DNA of 64,000 nt, taken from assembly GCF_002980555.1 (NCBI RefSeq), contig NZ_PVBT01000005.1:62001-126000 (forward strand). Reading direction: 5' to 3'. The notes beneath the pieces are model-generated. The model searched no databases, was not told where the DNA came from, and saw nothing but the letters and a program-made list of their open reading frames with translations. This stretch comes from Phyllobacterium myrsinacearum (GTDB lineage Bacteria; Pseudomonadota; Alphaproteobacteria; Rhizobiales; Rhizobiaceae). This document shows positions 8,764 to 17,835 of this stretch, piece by piece. The number at the start of each line of letters is the position of its first letter. The stretch's first letter is position 1. The translations under genes and the position numbers were made by a program.

Positions 8764-10327
8764 GATGGGAGACGCGGTTCCCATCCGCACAATCGACCAA
8801 CTGCACTGCCAAAGACACGGGATGTCCATTTTGAACACATCACTGCCCGCAGCCGTTCATCGACAGCCTCGCCGAAGCCGCTATGCCGTCGCTTCCAGCC
8901 ATGACCAGCCGCTGCTCGAATCCTCGCCACTGGCCGATTTCATTGTTTTCGTTGAACCGGACGCGGATCAGCTCCGGCTGCTCAATGCCTTTCCGCTGAT
9001 CGGCGTGGCCGTATCGGATGAGGGGGCGGCGGAACTGCAGAATGCCTTGAAGCGCATCTACCGGTTCAGGACCGTTCCCGAAGTGCCGGTTGTCCGCCTG
9101 GATGCATCGACGCTTGCCACGCAGGCCGCGCTTGTCGCGCAAGTGCTCGAATGCGGGCTGGATCGCCTCACCAGCCACGTGACCAAGGTGCACAGCGAGC
9201 TTGTCATGCTGCGGCGCGAGCGGGAAACGCTCTTCGAAAACTACCGCGCCATCGAAAATGCCTTTCACGCCAGGAACTGGGATGCCGTGACCGAGGTTTT
9301 CGGGCACACACCCTGCATCGATCCGAAGGATGAGGGCTTTGCCAATCTGTTGCGGGAATCGGAAATCGAGCAGCTTTTCCCGGTATCGAGCTATGCGGTG
9401 TCCGGCTTTGCGCTGCATTTCCGCGGCCTGCCATCGGGGCGGTCCGGCCAGCTGATCGTCACGCTCGATTACGTTGAAAACGGCGAAGGCGTGGCGGAAT
9501 GGCTCATCCCCTATGCCAGCGTGGTTGCGGGCTGGAACTTCTTCTCGCTGCCCAAGGCCTGCGACGGCGGCCACCGCACGCTGCGGCTTCGGGTCTCGGC
9601 AACAGGCGGCATCCCGCCGGAGCTTTCGCTTGGCAACGCCATCACCAATGAACGCTATGCGGCCAGGGCACGCATACCGCATGCCGATCTCGACATGCGC
9701 CCATTGGCGTTTCGCGTCTTTACGGGCCTGCCGGGGGTACGCCCGACCTCTCTGAGCAACGTCTTCGTGCCGACATCGCTGATCGCTGGACGGCGCGTCG
9801 AAGATTACCGCCTGCCGGTGGAAATGCTGCGCAGCGTCGCCAATGTTTCGGTCCATACCGTCGAGCCCGATTTCCCCACCGTGCGCTTTCTTGAGCATGA
9901 AGACGCCATTGTCTGCCATCCACTCAGCGAGGGCATAACGGCCGGTGCGATCCGCCGTGTCGTATCACCCGGGACGGTTCGCATCTCGGCACGCGCCATC
10001 ATCGATCATCCCGAGGGCCAGCCCGGCGCGGTCGGCTTCCTGCTGACAAACCTGTCGGCGGATATCAAGGGCGAGGTCGGCGCATTGGGCCGCGCCACGG
10101 AAAAGCGGCCGGCAGCGCTGTTCAGCGGCTGGACCGACATCACCGCGGCACAGCCCGTGGACATCAATTTCATGCTCGACGCGGCAACCACCCGCGCCAT
10201 GGACCTCGTCGTCCTCAGCAAGGCGACCACCGGTTCAGTCGACTTCTCCTGGCTCAAGGTGTTCAACTTCAGGCTTGTCAAGCATATCGAGGCGCGCCCG
10301 GCCCAGGAGATGGCCAATGCCCGATAA
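8762..10327 (+). CDS. Unassigned exopolysaccharide-locus protein (ExpA1/WgaA position)
   Basis: Up to 521 residues; the alternative start ATG 8822 gives 501, and neither has a convincing ribosome site. No catalytic motif is evident. Residues about 125-165 (HSELVMLRRERETLFENYRA) look helical or coiled. The middle and C-terminal parts look beta-rich, such as SGFALHFRGLPSGRSGQL and FSGWTDITAAQPVDINFML, and could be carbohydrate-binding jelly-roll-like modules. There is no signal peptide. The 3' end overlaps the next glycosyltransferase by 11 bases, so the two are translationally linked. I do not assign a function. Confidence 0.75.
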   Translation: MMGDAVPIRTIDQLHCQRHGMSILNTSLPAAVHRQPRRSRYAVASSHDQPLLESSPLADFIVFVEPDADQLRLLNAFPLIGVAVSDEGAAELQNALKRIYRFRTVPEVPVVRLDASTLATQAALVAQVLECGLDRLTSHVTKVHSELVMLRRERETLFENYRAIENAFHARNWDAVTEVFGHTPCIDPKDEGFANLLRESEIEQLFPVSSYAVSGFALHFRGLPSGRSGQLIVTLDYVENGEGVAEWLIPYASVVAGWNFFSLPKACDGGHRTLRLRVSATGGIPPELSLGNAITNERYAARARIPHADLDMRPLAFRVFTGLPGVRPTSLSNVFVPTSLIAGRRVEDYRLPVEMLRSVANVSVHTVEPDFPTVRFLEHEDAIVCHPLSEGITAGAIRRVVSPGTVRISARAIIDHPEGQPGAVGFLLTNLSADIKGEVGALGRATEKRPAALFSGWTDITAAQPVDINFMLDAATTRAMDLVVLSKATTGSVDFSWLKVFNFRLVKHIEARPAQEMANAR

Positions 10328-13004
10328 ATCGCAGGACCTGATTGCCATCGCCATGCCGCTTTACGGCCATGCGGCCCTCGTTCCCGAAGCGCTGGAATCG
10401 GCACTGGCATCGATAACGAAATTCCGTGTTGCCATCATTGTCTCGGTCGATGGCGATCCGCGCCATGAGGTGTTCGATCAATTGGCGCTCTATGCGGCCG
10501 CCCATCCCGCCATACACGTCATCTTCGGCGCGAATGCCGGACCGGGCGGCGCGCGCAACCGGGCGATCGAATACATTCTCGAAGAATTACCCGAAGCAAA
10601 GGCAGTATATTTTCTGGATGCCGACAATCGTGTCCAACCCTATACTGTAGATACACTTTACCGCCGTCTTGCCGCTGGCAAGGCCGGGTGGATTTATACC
10701 AACATCGATACATTCTCGGTGAACTGGCGCGCCCATTACGGCGACAGCTATTCGCGGCTGATCCACTGCATCACGGACAATATCTGCGACACGGGATCGA
10801 TGATTGCGATCGACGTCTTCAAAAGCGGCGTGCGCTTCGACGAAGACCGCCAGAATGGCTTCGAGGACTGGGAATTCTGGTTGTCGGCAATCGAGGCCGG
10901 TTTTGCCGGGCAGCCATGCCACGACACCGGCTTCGAATACCGCCTGCGCGCGGAAAGCCGCTTCAAGGAAGCCAACCGCGACCGGTCATCATCGATCAAC
11001 TTCCTGCGCAAACGGCATAAGGCCCTGTTCCGGCGGCCGACCCTGGTCGGCTTCGAACATGAGGAATGCCCCCGCTACGCACTGATCCGGACAGGCGAGG
11101 GGACGCTCAGCACCTTCACCGATCCCACCCGTACACCGGGTGAGATCGGCTTTGACGACGCGATCCGCGCCTATTGGGGCAGCGTTGGCGAACCCGACAA
11201 TTTCCACTTCCCGCCCTTTGTTGCCGCATGCAGCAACGAAACCTTGAAGCTGTTGAACCGGTCACGGCTGTTTCCCAATATCCTCTGCCATCTCGAGCGC
11301 CTGGCAGAAAAGTCAAACATCGTCTTCGTCGAGTTTGGCAATGTGGATTCGGAGCGGCGCATCGAGTCCGAGATCATGCCATCCGGCACGCATCAAGGAC
11401 CGGCCGACCTGATCTTCGTTTCCACCAAGCTCATCCAGAACGTCATCGACAACGATGCACTCGACTGGTTTTCGTCCATCGGCAGCCAGCAGCTCTGGCC
11501 GACATCGTCGCGCCTGAAAGTCCGCTTTCCGTTCCCCAAGGCACGCCAGCGCCGCTCGCTGGCACGGCCGGAGCAGGCCCTCCTCAATCTCGTCACGGCC
11601 ATTGCAACCAGCCCGCTCAAGCAGACGGCATCCACACGCTGGACATGGCGCCCGCGCCGCCTGCCTGCCCTGTCGGACATGTATCAGGTCTTGAGGAAGG
11701 AACTGGGCGGATCGCCGGTGCTTCCGCTCGCCCACAACACCGCCGGGAAGAAGACGGCGGCCGTGCTCGTTCCCAATGCTTCGTTCGGCGGCGCCGAGAA
11801 GGTTGCCTATGCGGCGGGCCGCGAATTGAAACAGGAGGGGTTTGAAACCCATCTGTTCGTGCTCGGTTCAAGCCGCATGGATGTGCTCGATGAATTCGAC
11901 CAGGCCTTCGACTACATCCATTTCTGGAAGGACGGCATACCGGCCTGGGGAGACACCAACCGTTTCCTTGGCCAGGATTTTATCACCGAAGATCATCCGC
12001 TCGACTGGGAAGGGCTGCGCGGACAGCTCTCCGGCTTCGATCTGATCGTCAACAACCACGTCATGGCCGCCCATCCGCTGATGGGGAAGCTTCGCTCGGA
12101 AGGCACGCGCACCGCCTGCTACCTCCATGTCGTGGATGAAACCGTCTTCCGCCGCCGCGCCGGGCAGCCCTATGCCGCCATTGCATTCGAACATGCCTAT
12201 GACGCGTTTCTCACCTGTTCCGAGCAGCTGAAAACCTACCTGCATAGCTTCGGCGTACCGTTTGAGAAAATCTTTGCCGTCCCGAACGCCGCCAGCTTTT
12301 CCATCGATGCGAAGCTGCGCGCCCAGGTCACCGGCGCCCGCAAGACGCAGCAGCCGGATGAACCGCTGCGCATCCTCTACATGGGGCGCCTGGACCGGCA
12401 GAAGGGCATTGACCGCTTGCACGATGCCATCATCAAACTGCGCGAGCGCGGCATCGCCTTCGAAGCCCAGGCCATCGGCGGCGAGATTCTCTCCGACGAT
12501 CCGAGTTCCTCATGGATGGCGCGCCTCAAGGAGGCCGGTGTCCGTGTTTCGCCGCCGGTTTTCAGCGGCAGGGATATCGCAACCCAGCTCGCCTGGGCCG
12601 ACGTGCTGCTGATGCCGTCACGCTGGGAAGGGGCGCCATTGATGATTGCCGAGGCGCAGCAGCTTGGTTGCGTTCCCGTGGCAACCGCCGTCGGTGCGGT
12701 CGATGAGCTGATCGTCCATGGCCAGGACGGCATCCTGATCAAGAATGGCAATGATGCGCAGATCGTGTCGGATATCGCCCGGCTGCTCACCATTCTCGCC
12801 CAGGACCGCGCGGCACTTGCCCGCACCGCGCAGGGCGCGCTTGCCACCGCTGCCGGGCGGTCCTGGACGTCCTCCTTTGCCAGCTTCATTCACTGGAGCA
12901 ACACCATCGAACCGGCTGTTCCTCTCGAGCGGAATGCCGGTGCGCCGGAAATCACCCCAGAATTCGATGCCACCGCCGTGCTTCCCGGCCGTGCAGTCGC
13001 GTGA
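10317..13004 (+). CDS. Two-domain GT2-GT4 glycosyltransferase
   Basis: The start is ATG 10317, with AGGAGA six bases upstream, giving 895 residues; a longer in-frame reading would have no ribosome site. Residues about 5-260 are a GT2 domain: IAIAMPLYGHAALVPEALES, then VYFLDADNRVQPYTVDTLYR with a DAD metal site, then GFEDWEFWLSAIEAG. A linker of about 230 residues precedes a GT4 domain from about residue 480: NASFGGAEKVAYAAG, LRILYMGRLDRQKGIDRL and PSRWEGAPLMIAEAQQLG. One polypeptide can therefore catalyse two transfers. By position it matches ExpA23/WgaB of S. meliloti. It is cytoplasmic or peripheral to the membrane. Confidence 0.9.
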   Translation: MPDKSQDLIAIAMPLYGHAALVPEALESALASITKFRVAIIVSVDGDPRHEVFDQLALYAAAHPAIHVIFGANAGPGGARNRAIEYILEELPEAKAVYFLDADNRVQPYTVDTLYRRLAAGKAGWIYTNIDTFSVNWRAHYGDSYSRLIHCITDNICDTGSMIAIDVFKSGVRFDEDRQNGFEDWEFWLSAIEAGFAGQPCHDTGFEYRLRAESRFKEANRDRSSSINFLRKRHKALFRRPTLVGFEHEECPRYALIRTGEGTLSTFTDPTRTPGEIGFDDAIRAYWGSVGEPDNFHFPPFVAACSNETLKLLNRSRLFPNILCHLERLAEKSNIVFVEFGNVDSERRIESEIMPSGTHQGPADLIFVSTKLIQNVIDNDALDWFSSIGSQQLWPTSSRLKVRFPFPKARQRRSLARPEQALLNLVTAIATSPLKQTASTRWTWRPRRLPALSDMYQVLRKELGGSPVLPLAHNTAGKKTAAVLVPNASFGGAEKVAYAAGRELKQEGFETHLFVLGSSRMDVLDEFDQAFDYIHFWKDGIPAWGDTNRFLGQDFITEDHPLDWEGLRGQLSGFDLIVNNHVMAAHPLMGKLRSEGTRTACYLHVVDETVFRRRAGQPYAAIAFEHAYDAFLTCSEQLKTYLHSFGVPFEKIFAVPNAASFSIDAKLRAQVTGARKTQQPDEPLRILYMGRLDRQKGIDRLHDAIIKLRERGIAFEAQAIGGEILSDDPSSSWMARLKEAGVRVSPPVFSGRDIATQLAWADVLLMPSRWEGAPLMIAEAQQLGCVPVATAVGAVDELIVHGQDGILIKNGNDAQIVSDIARLLTILAQDRAALARTAQGALATAAGRSWTSSFASFIHWSNTIEPAVPLERNAGAPEITPEFDATAVLPGRAVA

Positions 13005-13032
13005 CGATCACCAGAAAGGTTTTGTGACCCCC

Positions 13033-14208
13033 ATGAGCCCCAGAATTCTCCTTACAGGCATCCCAGGCCACGTAACACGCCTCATCCAGCGCGCTGAAGA
13101 CGCCCGTGTGTTTTACTCGGAGAAACAGCCGCAGCCGGAAAGCAAGGATGCTTACCTGCGCGAACTCAAGAACATCAGCAACACGGGCAATTATCTGATC
13201 GGGGAGGGCGCCTTGCGCGCATTGTCGCCGGATGCCACCCATATTCCGTTCTGGCATCTCTACAATGCCGTCAACAATGGCACCGGCCTTGATTCCATCA
13301 ACAAGCAGTTTGATATCTGCGTGTTCACCTGCGCCAACCTCCTGCGCAAAAGCCTGTCGGCCGATGCGGAAGCACAGGTCCTGTCCAAGCTCGACATGCC
13401 CGTGGTCATGCTGGGTATCGGCATTCAGAACCGCCCGGACCTTGAAGAGTCCTTGCCGGAAGGCACCCAGCGCCTGCTGCAGGTGCTGAAGGAAAAGGAA
13501 CATTATTTCCTCACCCGCGGCGATGAAACCGCCTCCTATCTCAAGGACCAGGGCTTTTCGTTCGTGCGGCCCGTCGGCTGCCCGTCGATGTATTTCATGC
13601 CCGCCAATGTGCGCAAGGCCATTCGCCGTCTGCCCGATGTGAAGGTGGGCGAGGGGCGAACCGTGTTCACCGGCTATATGGGCGCCGCGCTGGATACGAT
13701 CGGCGACATGAATGCGCTGTCGTCGGATGACGGCCGGTCGGCCTATGTCATCCAGGACGAGCCCCTGCATTTCGACATGCAGGTCGAGCCCAACGAGGAT
13801 GGCCGCGTCTACGATTCAACCTCGGGCGAGATGATCGGCGACCTCACGTTCAAGGGCTCCGGCGAACTGAAGAAAAAGATCAAGGTTCACACATTTTTCG
13901 ACACCAACCAGTGGCGGGCCTGGACGTCCTCGATGGACTTCTCGTTCGGCCGGCGGTTTCACGGCAACATCATTGCGCTCCAGTCCGGGGTGCCGAGCCT
14001 GATCGTTGCCGTCGACGACCGCATGCGCGAAATGCTGAACTTTTCCGGATTGCCGAAAGTCGAGGCCAATGACCTCAATTCTGCAAATGACCGCTCGGCT
14101 TTCATCTCCGACCACCTGGCGCAGATGAACATTCCGCAGGTCATCGAAAAATACTCTGACCGTGAACGCAGCTTCCGCTCGGTCCTGACCGAGATCGGCA
14201 TCGGATAA
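13033..14208 (+). CDS. Polysaccharide pyruvyl transferase family protein, copy 1
   Basis: This 391-residue protein aligns with its downstream neighbour over the full length. ATG 13033 aligns best with that paralog (LLTGIPGHVTRL against MITGIPSYLMRT). A GTG at 13024 has the better ribosome site (AAAGG at 13015-13019) and would add three residues. Motifs of the family (CsaB/ExoV-like) include NISNTGNYLIGEGALRAL, a sialyltransferase-like donor region, VVMLGIGIQNRPDLEESLPE, DYFLTR-like EHYFLTRGDETASYL, and the C-terminal FGRRFHGNIIALQSGVPSL with the conserved arginine and histidine. The expected reaction is transfer of pyruvate from PEP to a sugar, forming an acidic ketal; galactoglucan is pyruvylated. 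Confidence 0.87.
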   Translation: MSPRILLTGIPGHVTRLIQRAEDARVFYSEKQPQPESKDAYLRELKNISNTGNYLIGEGALRALSPDATHIPFWHLYNAVNNGTGLDSINKQFDICVFTCANLLRKSLSADAEAQVLSKLDMPVVMLGIGIQNRPDLEESLPEGTQRLLQVLKEKEHYFLTRGDETASYLKDQGFSFVRPVGCPSMYFMPANVRKAIRRLPDVKVGEGRTVFTGYMGAALDTIGDMNALSSDDGRSAYVIQDEPLHFDMQVEPNEDGRVYDSTSGEMIGDLTFKGSGELKKKIKVHTFFDTNQWRAWTSSMDFSFGRRFHGNIIALQSGVPSLIVAVDDRMREMLNFSGLPKVEANDLNSANDRSAFISDHLAQMNIPQVIEKYSDRERSFRSVLTEIGIG

Positions 14209-14254
14209 CTCCCATATCCGGTGCGCCGGAAGCTCCAACCCAAGATGGACGAAC

Positions 14255-15430
14255 ATGCGAATAATGATCACAGGCATCCCATCATATCTGATGCGGACCG
14301 TCGAAAGCGTTTCCGGGGCAACGGTCAAGCACCGTCCCTATTTCGAGAACATCCGCACGAAGAAGGATGTCATCGACCAGGTCAAGCGGATTGCCAATAC
14401 TGGCAATTATCTCATCGGTGAAGGCGCCGCCAACAGCGTGCGCGGCCACGACGTCACCTATATTCCATTCTGGCACCTGGCCAACAGCATCCATTCGCCC
14501 GAAACCTATGCACGGCTGAACGAGAGCTTTGATCTGTGCCTGTTCGCATCGGCCAACCTGCTCCGGCCCGGCTATGCAGCGGCGACGGAATCCCATGTGT
14601 TCGAACGCCTCAACATGCCGATCGTCATCATGGGCATTGGCATCCAGAAGAAGGAAAATTTGAAAGCCGAACTGCCGGAAGGCACGCAGCGCTTTCTCAA
14701 CGTCTTGAAGAAAAAGGAAACCTTCTTCCTCACCCGCGGGCACTTCACGGCAGAATTCCTGAAAGCCGAGGGCATGAAATATGTGCGCCCGACCGGCTGT
14801 CCCTCGCTCTATTACGATCCGGCCCAGATGAAGCGCTCGCTCAGCCGCCTCGCCGATCCGGGTCTGGCTGACTCGCAGAAGATCGCCTTTGGCGGTTATC
14901 TCGGCAGCGTTCCCGACACCATCGTCGATGCCCATGCGCTCCTGCACAAGGACAGCACGGCAAGCTACGTCATCCAGGACGAGGTCATCGTCTACAACAT
15001 GAACATGGTGGGCGACGAAGGCAGCGAAGCCTATGATCCGGCGGCCAGCCGCATCACCGCGGCCACCGAGTACAAGCATGCGGAGAAATGGCAGCGCAAG
15101 CGTGACTATCTCGTATTCTTTGACACGCATAAGTGGCGCAGCTGGGTCTCCGGCCAGGATTTCTGCTTTGGCCGCCGGTTCCATGGCTCCATCATCGGCA
15201 TGCAGTCGGGCATTCCGGCGCTGATGATCGCCGTCGACGACCGGATGCGCGAAATGCTCGACTTTGTCGGTTTCCCCCATATCGAGGCATCGGTGTGGAA
15301 CCGCGAACCGCAAAAGAAGGCTTTCTTGCAGGATTTCCTGTCGAAGATCGACGTTCCCGCCGCCATTCACCGCTATTCCGACTGCGAGGCCAATTTCAAC
15401 GCCGCGTTGAAAGATATTGGAATCCGGTGA
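14255..15430 (+). CDS. Polysaccharide pyruvyl transferase family protein, copy 2
   Basis: A 391-residue tandem paralog of the preceding gene, 46 bases downstream. It shares RIANTGNYLIGEGAANS, IVIMGIGIQKKENLKAELPE, FFLTRGHFTAEFLKAEG and FGRRFHGSIIGMQSGIPAL. The catalytic-region Arg and His of the C-terminal motif are kept in both copies, so neither looks degenerate. Divergence between the copies is high, pointing to an old duplication and separate acceptors rather than dosage. They may ketalate different sugars in the same repeat unit, or act as a heterodimer. Confidence 0.87.
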   Translation: MRIMITGIPSYLMRTVESVSGATVKHRPYFENIRTKKDVIDQVKRIANTGNYLIGEGAANSVRGHDVTYIPFWHLANSIHSPETYARLNESFDLCLFASANLLRPGYAAATESHVFERLNMPIVIMGIGIQKKENLKAELPEGTQRFLNVLKKKETFFLTRGHFTAEFLKAEGMKYVRPTGCPSLYYDPAQMKRSLSRLADPGLADSQKIAFGGYLGSVPDTIVDAHALLHKDSTASYVIQDEVIVYNMNMVGDEGSEAYDPAASRITAATEYKHAEKWQRKRDYLVFFDTHKWRSWVSGQDFCFGRRFHGSIIGMQSGIPALMIAVDDRMREMLDFVGFPHIEASVWNREPQKKAFLQDFLSKIDVPAAIHRYSDCEANFNAALKDIGIR

Positions 15431-15474
15431 CTGGTGCTTGTCCCGGCGTCCACCTTATGAGGAGGCATGAAACC

Positions 15475-16581
15475 ATGGGTTGGAAAGTGCAAATGCGTAA
15501 GTTGGCCGCCGGCGCTGCCGGTATCGTGGCAGCAATGGCTGTCGGTGCCCTGCCAGCCCATGCGGCGGGCGATACGCGCTTTGGCGTCAACCGGGTCAAT
15601 CTGGCCTGGCTTTCGCCCGCCGAACGGGAGAAGGTTCTTGATCTCATGGTCAAGAACGGCGTCGTTGCGGTGCGGCTGTCGCTGACCAAACCGATCGACC
15701 AGAGCATTGATGCGGTGCGCGTCGCCCACGCCAAGGGCCTCGCCATCCTTCTGGAAATATCGCTCAACAATCCGGCGTTCTACCCCGAGGGCACGAAACC
15801 CCGTCCCGGTCTTGGCCGGATATGGGACATGTACCGGCTTTCCGATATTTCGCCGGATCAGTTCCGTTCCGTCGTCAGCGACGCTCTGCGCAAGATCGAT
15901 GCGCTCAAGATTCCGCTCGTGGCCGTTGAGGCCGGAAACGAGATCAACTGGGGCGCCTATAATGGCGATCTCGAAGTGAAGACAAAGGCCAAAAGCCGTA
16001 CCGCCCGCTCACTGGCGGATCTCGACAATTTGCCGGCCGTCGAGCAGGGCGCGGCCCGCTACGTCCAGCTTGCCGCGGTGGTCCGTAAGGAATTGCAATC
16101 AACCCAATACAGCCGCACCGCCAAGGTCGTTTCGGCGGGACTGTCCGATATCCCGGTGGCCGACGCCGACCGGCGCGGCATCGACAGCATCGATCCCGCA
16201 AGCTTTACCAATCTCATGCGCAAGCATGGGCTGGACAAGGTTGTGGATGGCTACGGCATTCATATCTATCCCGGCAGCAACGGCACGGCGGCGGCCCGCG
16301 CGGCGCATGTCAGCCAGGCGCTGTCCATCTGCCGCTCGGAGCCGGACGGCAAACCCTGTTGGATCACCGAATGGGGCTTTTCCAACACCTCGACCACATG
16401 CCCGGCCAATGACGGCTCGCGCGAACAGCTGGTCGAAGCGGCGCGCAGCCGCTTCGCCGAACTGATGGGAACGGGCCGCGTGGCGGCCGCCTACTACTTC
16501 GATTGGGATGCAAAGGGATATGGGGTCTGGCGCTGCGGGGGACTTTCTCCGGCGGGCCGGGCAGCAGTGGTGACACCATGA
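15475..16581 (+). CDS. Secreted clan GH-A-like glycoside hydrolase of the exopolysaccharide locus
   Basis: GGAGG at 15461-15465 selects ATG 15475, giving 368 residues. A signal peptide (LAAGAAGIVAAMAVGALPAHA, cleavage after AHA) directs export. The body resembles a TIM-barrel glycosidase: VEAGNEINWG would carry the acid/base glutamate, DGYGIHIYPGS the conserved His/Tyr, and CWITEWGFS the nucleophile glutamate. A periplasmic glycosidase in a polymer locus usually trims or clears the polymer, as PslG and AlgL-type enzymes do. It overlaps the next gene by 4 bases (ATGA). The substrate is unknown; the locus polymer is the obvious candidate. Confidence 0.8.
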   Translation: MGWKVQMRKLAAGAAGIVAAMAVGALPAHAAGDTRFGVNRVNLAWLSPAEREKVLDLMVKNGVVAVRLSLTKPIDQSIDAVRVAHAKGLAILLEISLNNPAFYPEGTKPRPGLGRIWDMYRLSDISPDQFRSVVSDALRKIDALKIPLVAVEAGNEINWGAYNGDLEVKTKAKSRTARSLADLDNLPAVEQGAARYVQLAAVVRKELQSTQYSRTAKVVSAGLSDIPVADADRRGIDSIDPASFTNLMRKHGLDKVVDGYGIHIYPGSNGTAAARAAHVSQALSICRSEPDGKPCWITEWGFSNTSTTCPANDGSREQLVEAARSRFAELMGTGRVAAAYYFDWDAKGYGVWRCGGLSPAGRAAVVTP

Positions 16582-17762
16582 AACTGAAAACCGTTATCAT
16601 CGGCGGCTCCAACACCGTCATGCTGCCCGGCTACCTGCCGTCTCTTCTGGCGACCATGGCCCGGCGCGGCATCGACCTCGACATTGCCGCCGACCTCGCC
16701 GTGGGCGGGACGACCAGCGCCTTCGGCCTCTACCAGCTCAAGACCTATGAAGCGCTTGCCGATTGCGATCTGCTGCTGATCGAATACGCGCTCAATGATG
16801 CTTTTGTCTATGGCGACGAGCGGCGGCCTTTTCGCCACTGGGCGCGGTTTTATGAGGGGATTATCCGCTATGCTCTTGAGCAGAACCCCAACCTGCGCAT
16901 CGCCACCCTTGTCTTCGGCGCCCGCAACGGCTCCTTCCTCAGCGCTGTGCCATCCATCGATGCGGGGATCAATTACATCTCGCAGTGGTACGGCACCATC
17001 TGCGTCGACGTTTCGCGCCACCTGATGCAGCGGCTGGGCCGCGATGTGGTCGGCCACCCCAGCTTCTATTCCGATCAGGGGCATTATGCCCGGCCGGTCG
17101 CAACGACCATCGTTGCCAACCTCATTGCCGATGAACTGGAACCGGCATTGCTGCGCCCGCACAAGGCGTCTGCCCTGCAGCCACCCATCGACCCCGATCA
17201 TTTTGCCGGCGCACGCGCGCTCGACGGCGTGCAACTGGGCAAAAGGCTTGGACGATTGCCGGTCGAATACAGCAACCGGCGTTTCTCCGTCTCGGCCCTC
17301 GATCTTGGCCGCGACCGTTTGAAATTCGAGGTGGACAAGGGGCAGCTCCTGGCCATGGCCTATGTCTGCGAGCCGCGTATTCCGCCGCTCGATGTGCACA
17401 TGGGCGAGGAGACGCACCGCGCGGCCCTGCTCAAGGGCGGCGTGCGCGACGGCACCTACAAATTTCTGGTGTCGATGCTGAGCTTCGAATTCCTCTACGG
17501 CGTGACGCTCCTGCAGACCCAGCCATCTCTCGCGCTCACGCTCGGGGGCGGTGGCGAAGGCGGCGAACACAAGCTGCATGTGCCCAAGGACAGCATCAGG
17601 CATGAAACATTCCCGGCCGAACCGGCGCTGCCGATCAGCGGCATTCTCTTCACCGGTAACCTGAAGGTCTGCGCCATCGAGAAGGCCGGAAGCGCGGTCA
17701 ACGGTTCTGCCGCTGCCGCACAACCGGTGGCCACAGTGGAAGCGCCAGCGCCAAGCGCCTGA
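16578..17762 (+). CDS. SGNH/GDSL-like hydrolase or acyl-editing enzyme
   Basis: The start ATG 16578 overlaps the glycosidase stop; the protein has 394 residues and no signal peptide. SGNH-like blocks are visible: VIIGGSNTVMLPG near the N-terminus (block I, with the candidate serine), LIEYALNDAF (G/N block III) and SDQGHYARP at about residue 175 (block V, Asp and His). About 200 further residues form a beta-rich tail. Such enzymes add or remove acyl esters on polysaccharides. Without an export signal it probably acts on a cytoplasmic intermediate. The assignment rests on motifs only. Confidence 0.65.
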   Translation: MKLKTVIIGGSNTVMLPGYLPSLLATMARRGIDLDIAADLAVGGTTSAFGLYQLKTYEALADCDLLLIEYALNDAFVYGDERRPFRHWARFYEGIIRYALEQNPNLRIATLVFGARNGSFLSAVPSIDAGINYISQWYGTICVDVSRHLMQRLGRDVVGHPSFYSDQGHYARPVATTIVANLIADELEPALLRPHKASALQPPIDPDHFAGARALDGVQLGKRLGRLPVEYSNRRFSVSALDLGRDRLKFEVDKGQLLAMAYVCEPRIPPLDVHMGEETHRAALLKGGVRDGTYKFLVSMLSFEFLYGVTLLQTQPSLALTLGGGGEGGEHKLHVPKDSIRHETFPAEPALPISGILFTGNLKVCAIEKAGSAVNGSAAAAQPVATVEAPAPSA

Positions 17763-17835
17763 CGTCCGGCTGCTGCCATCTTTGTCAAACGGCGCGGACG
17801 TGATACCCGTTCAGACGGACAAGTGAGCGGGAATC

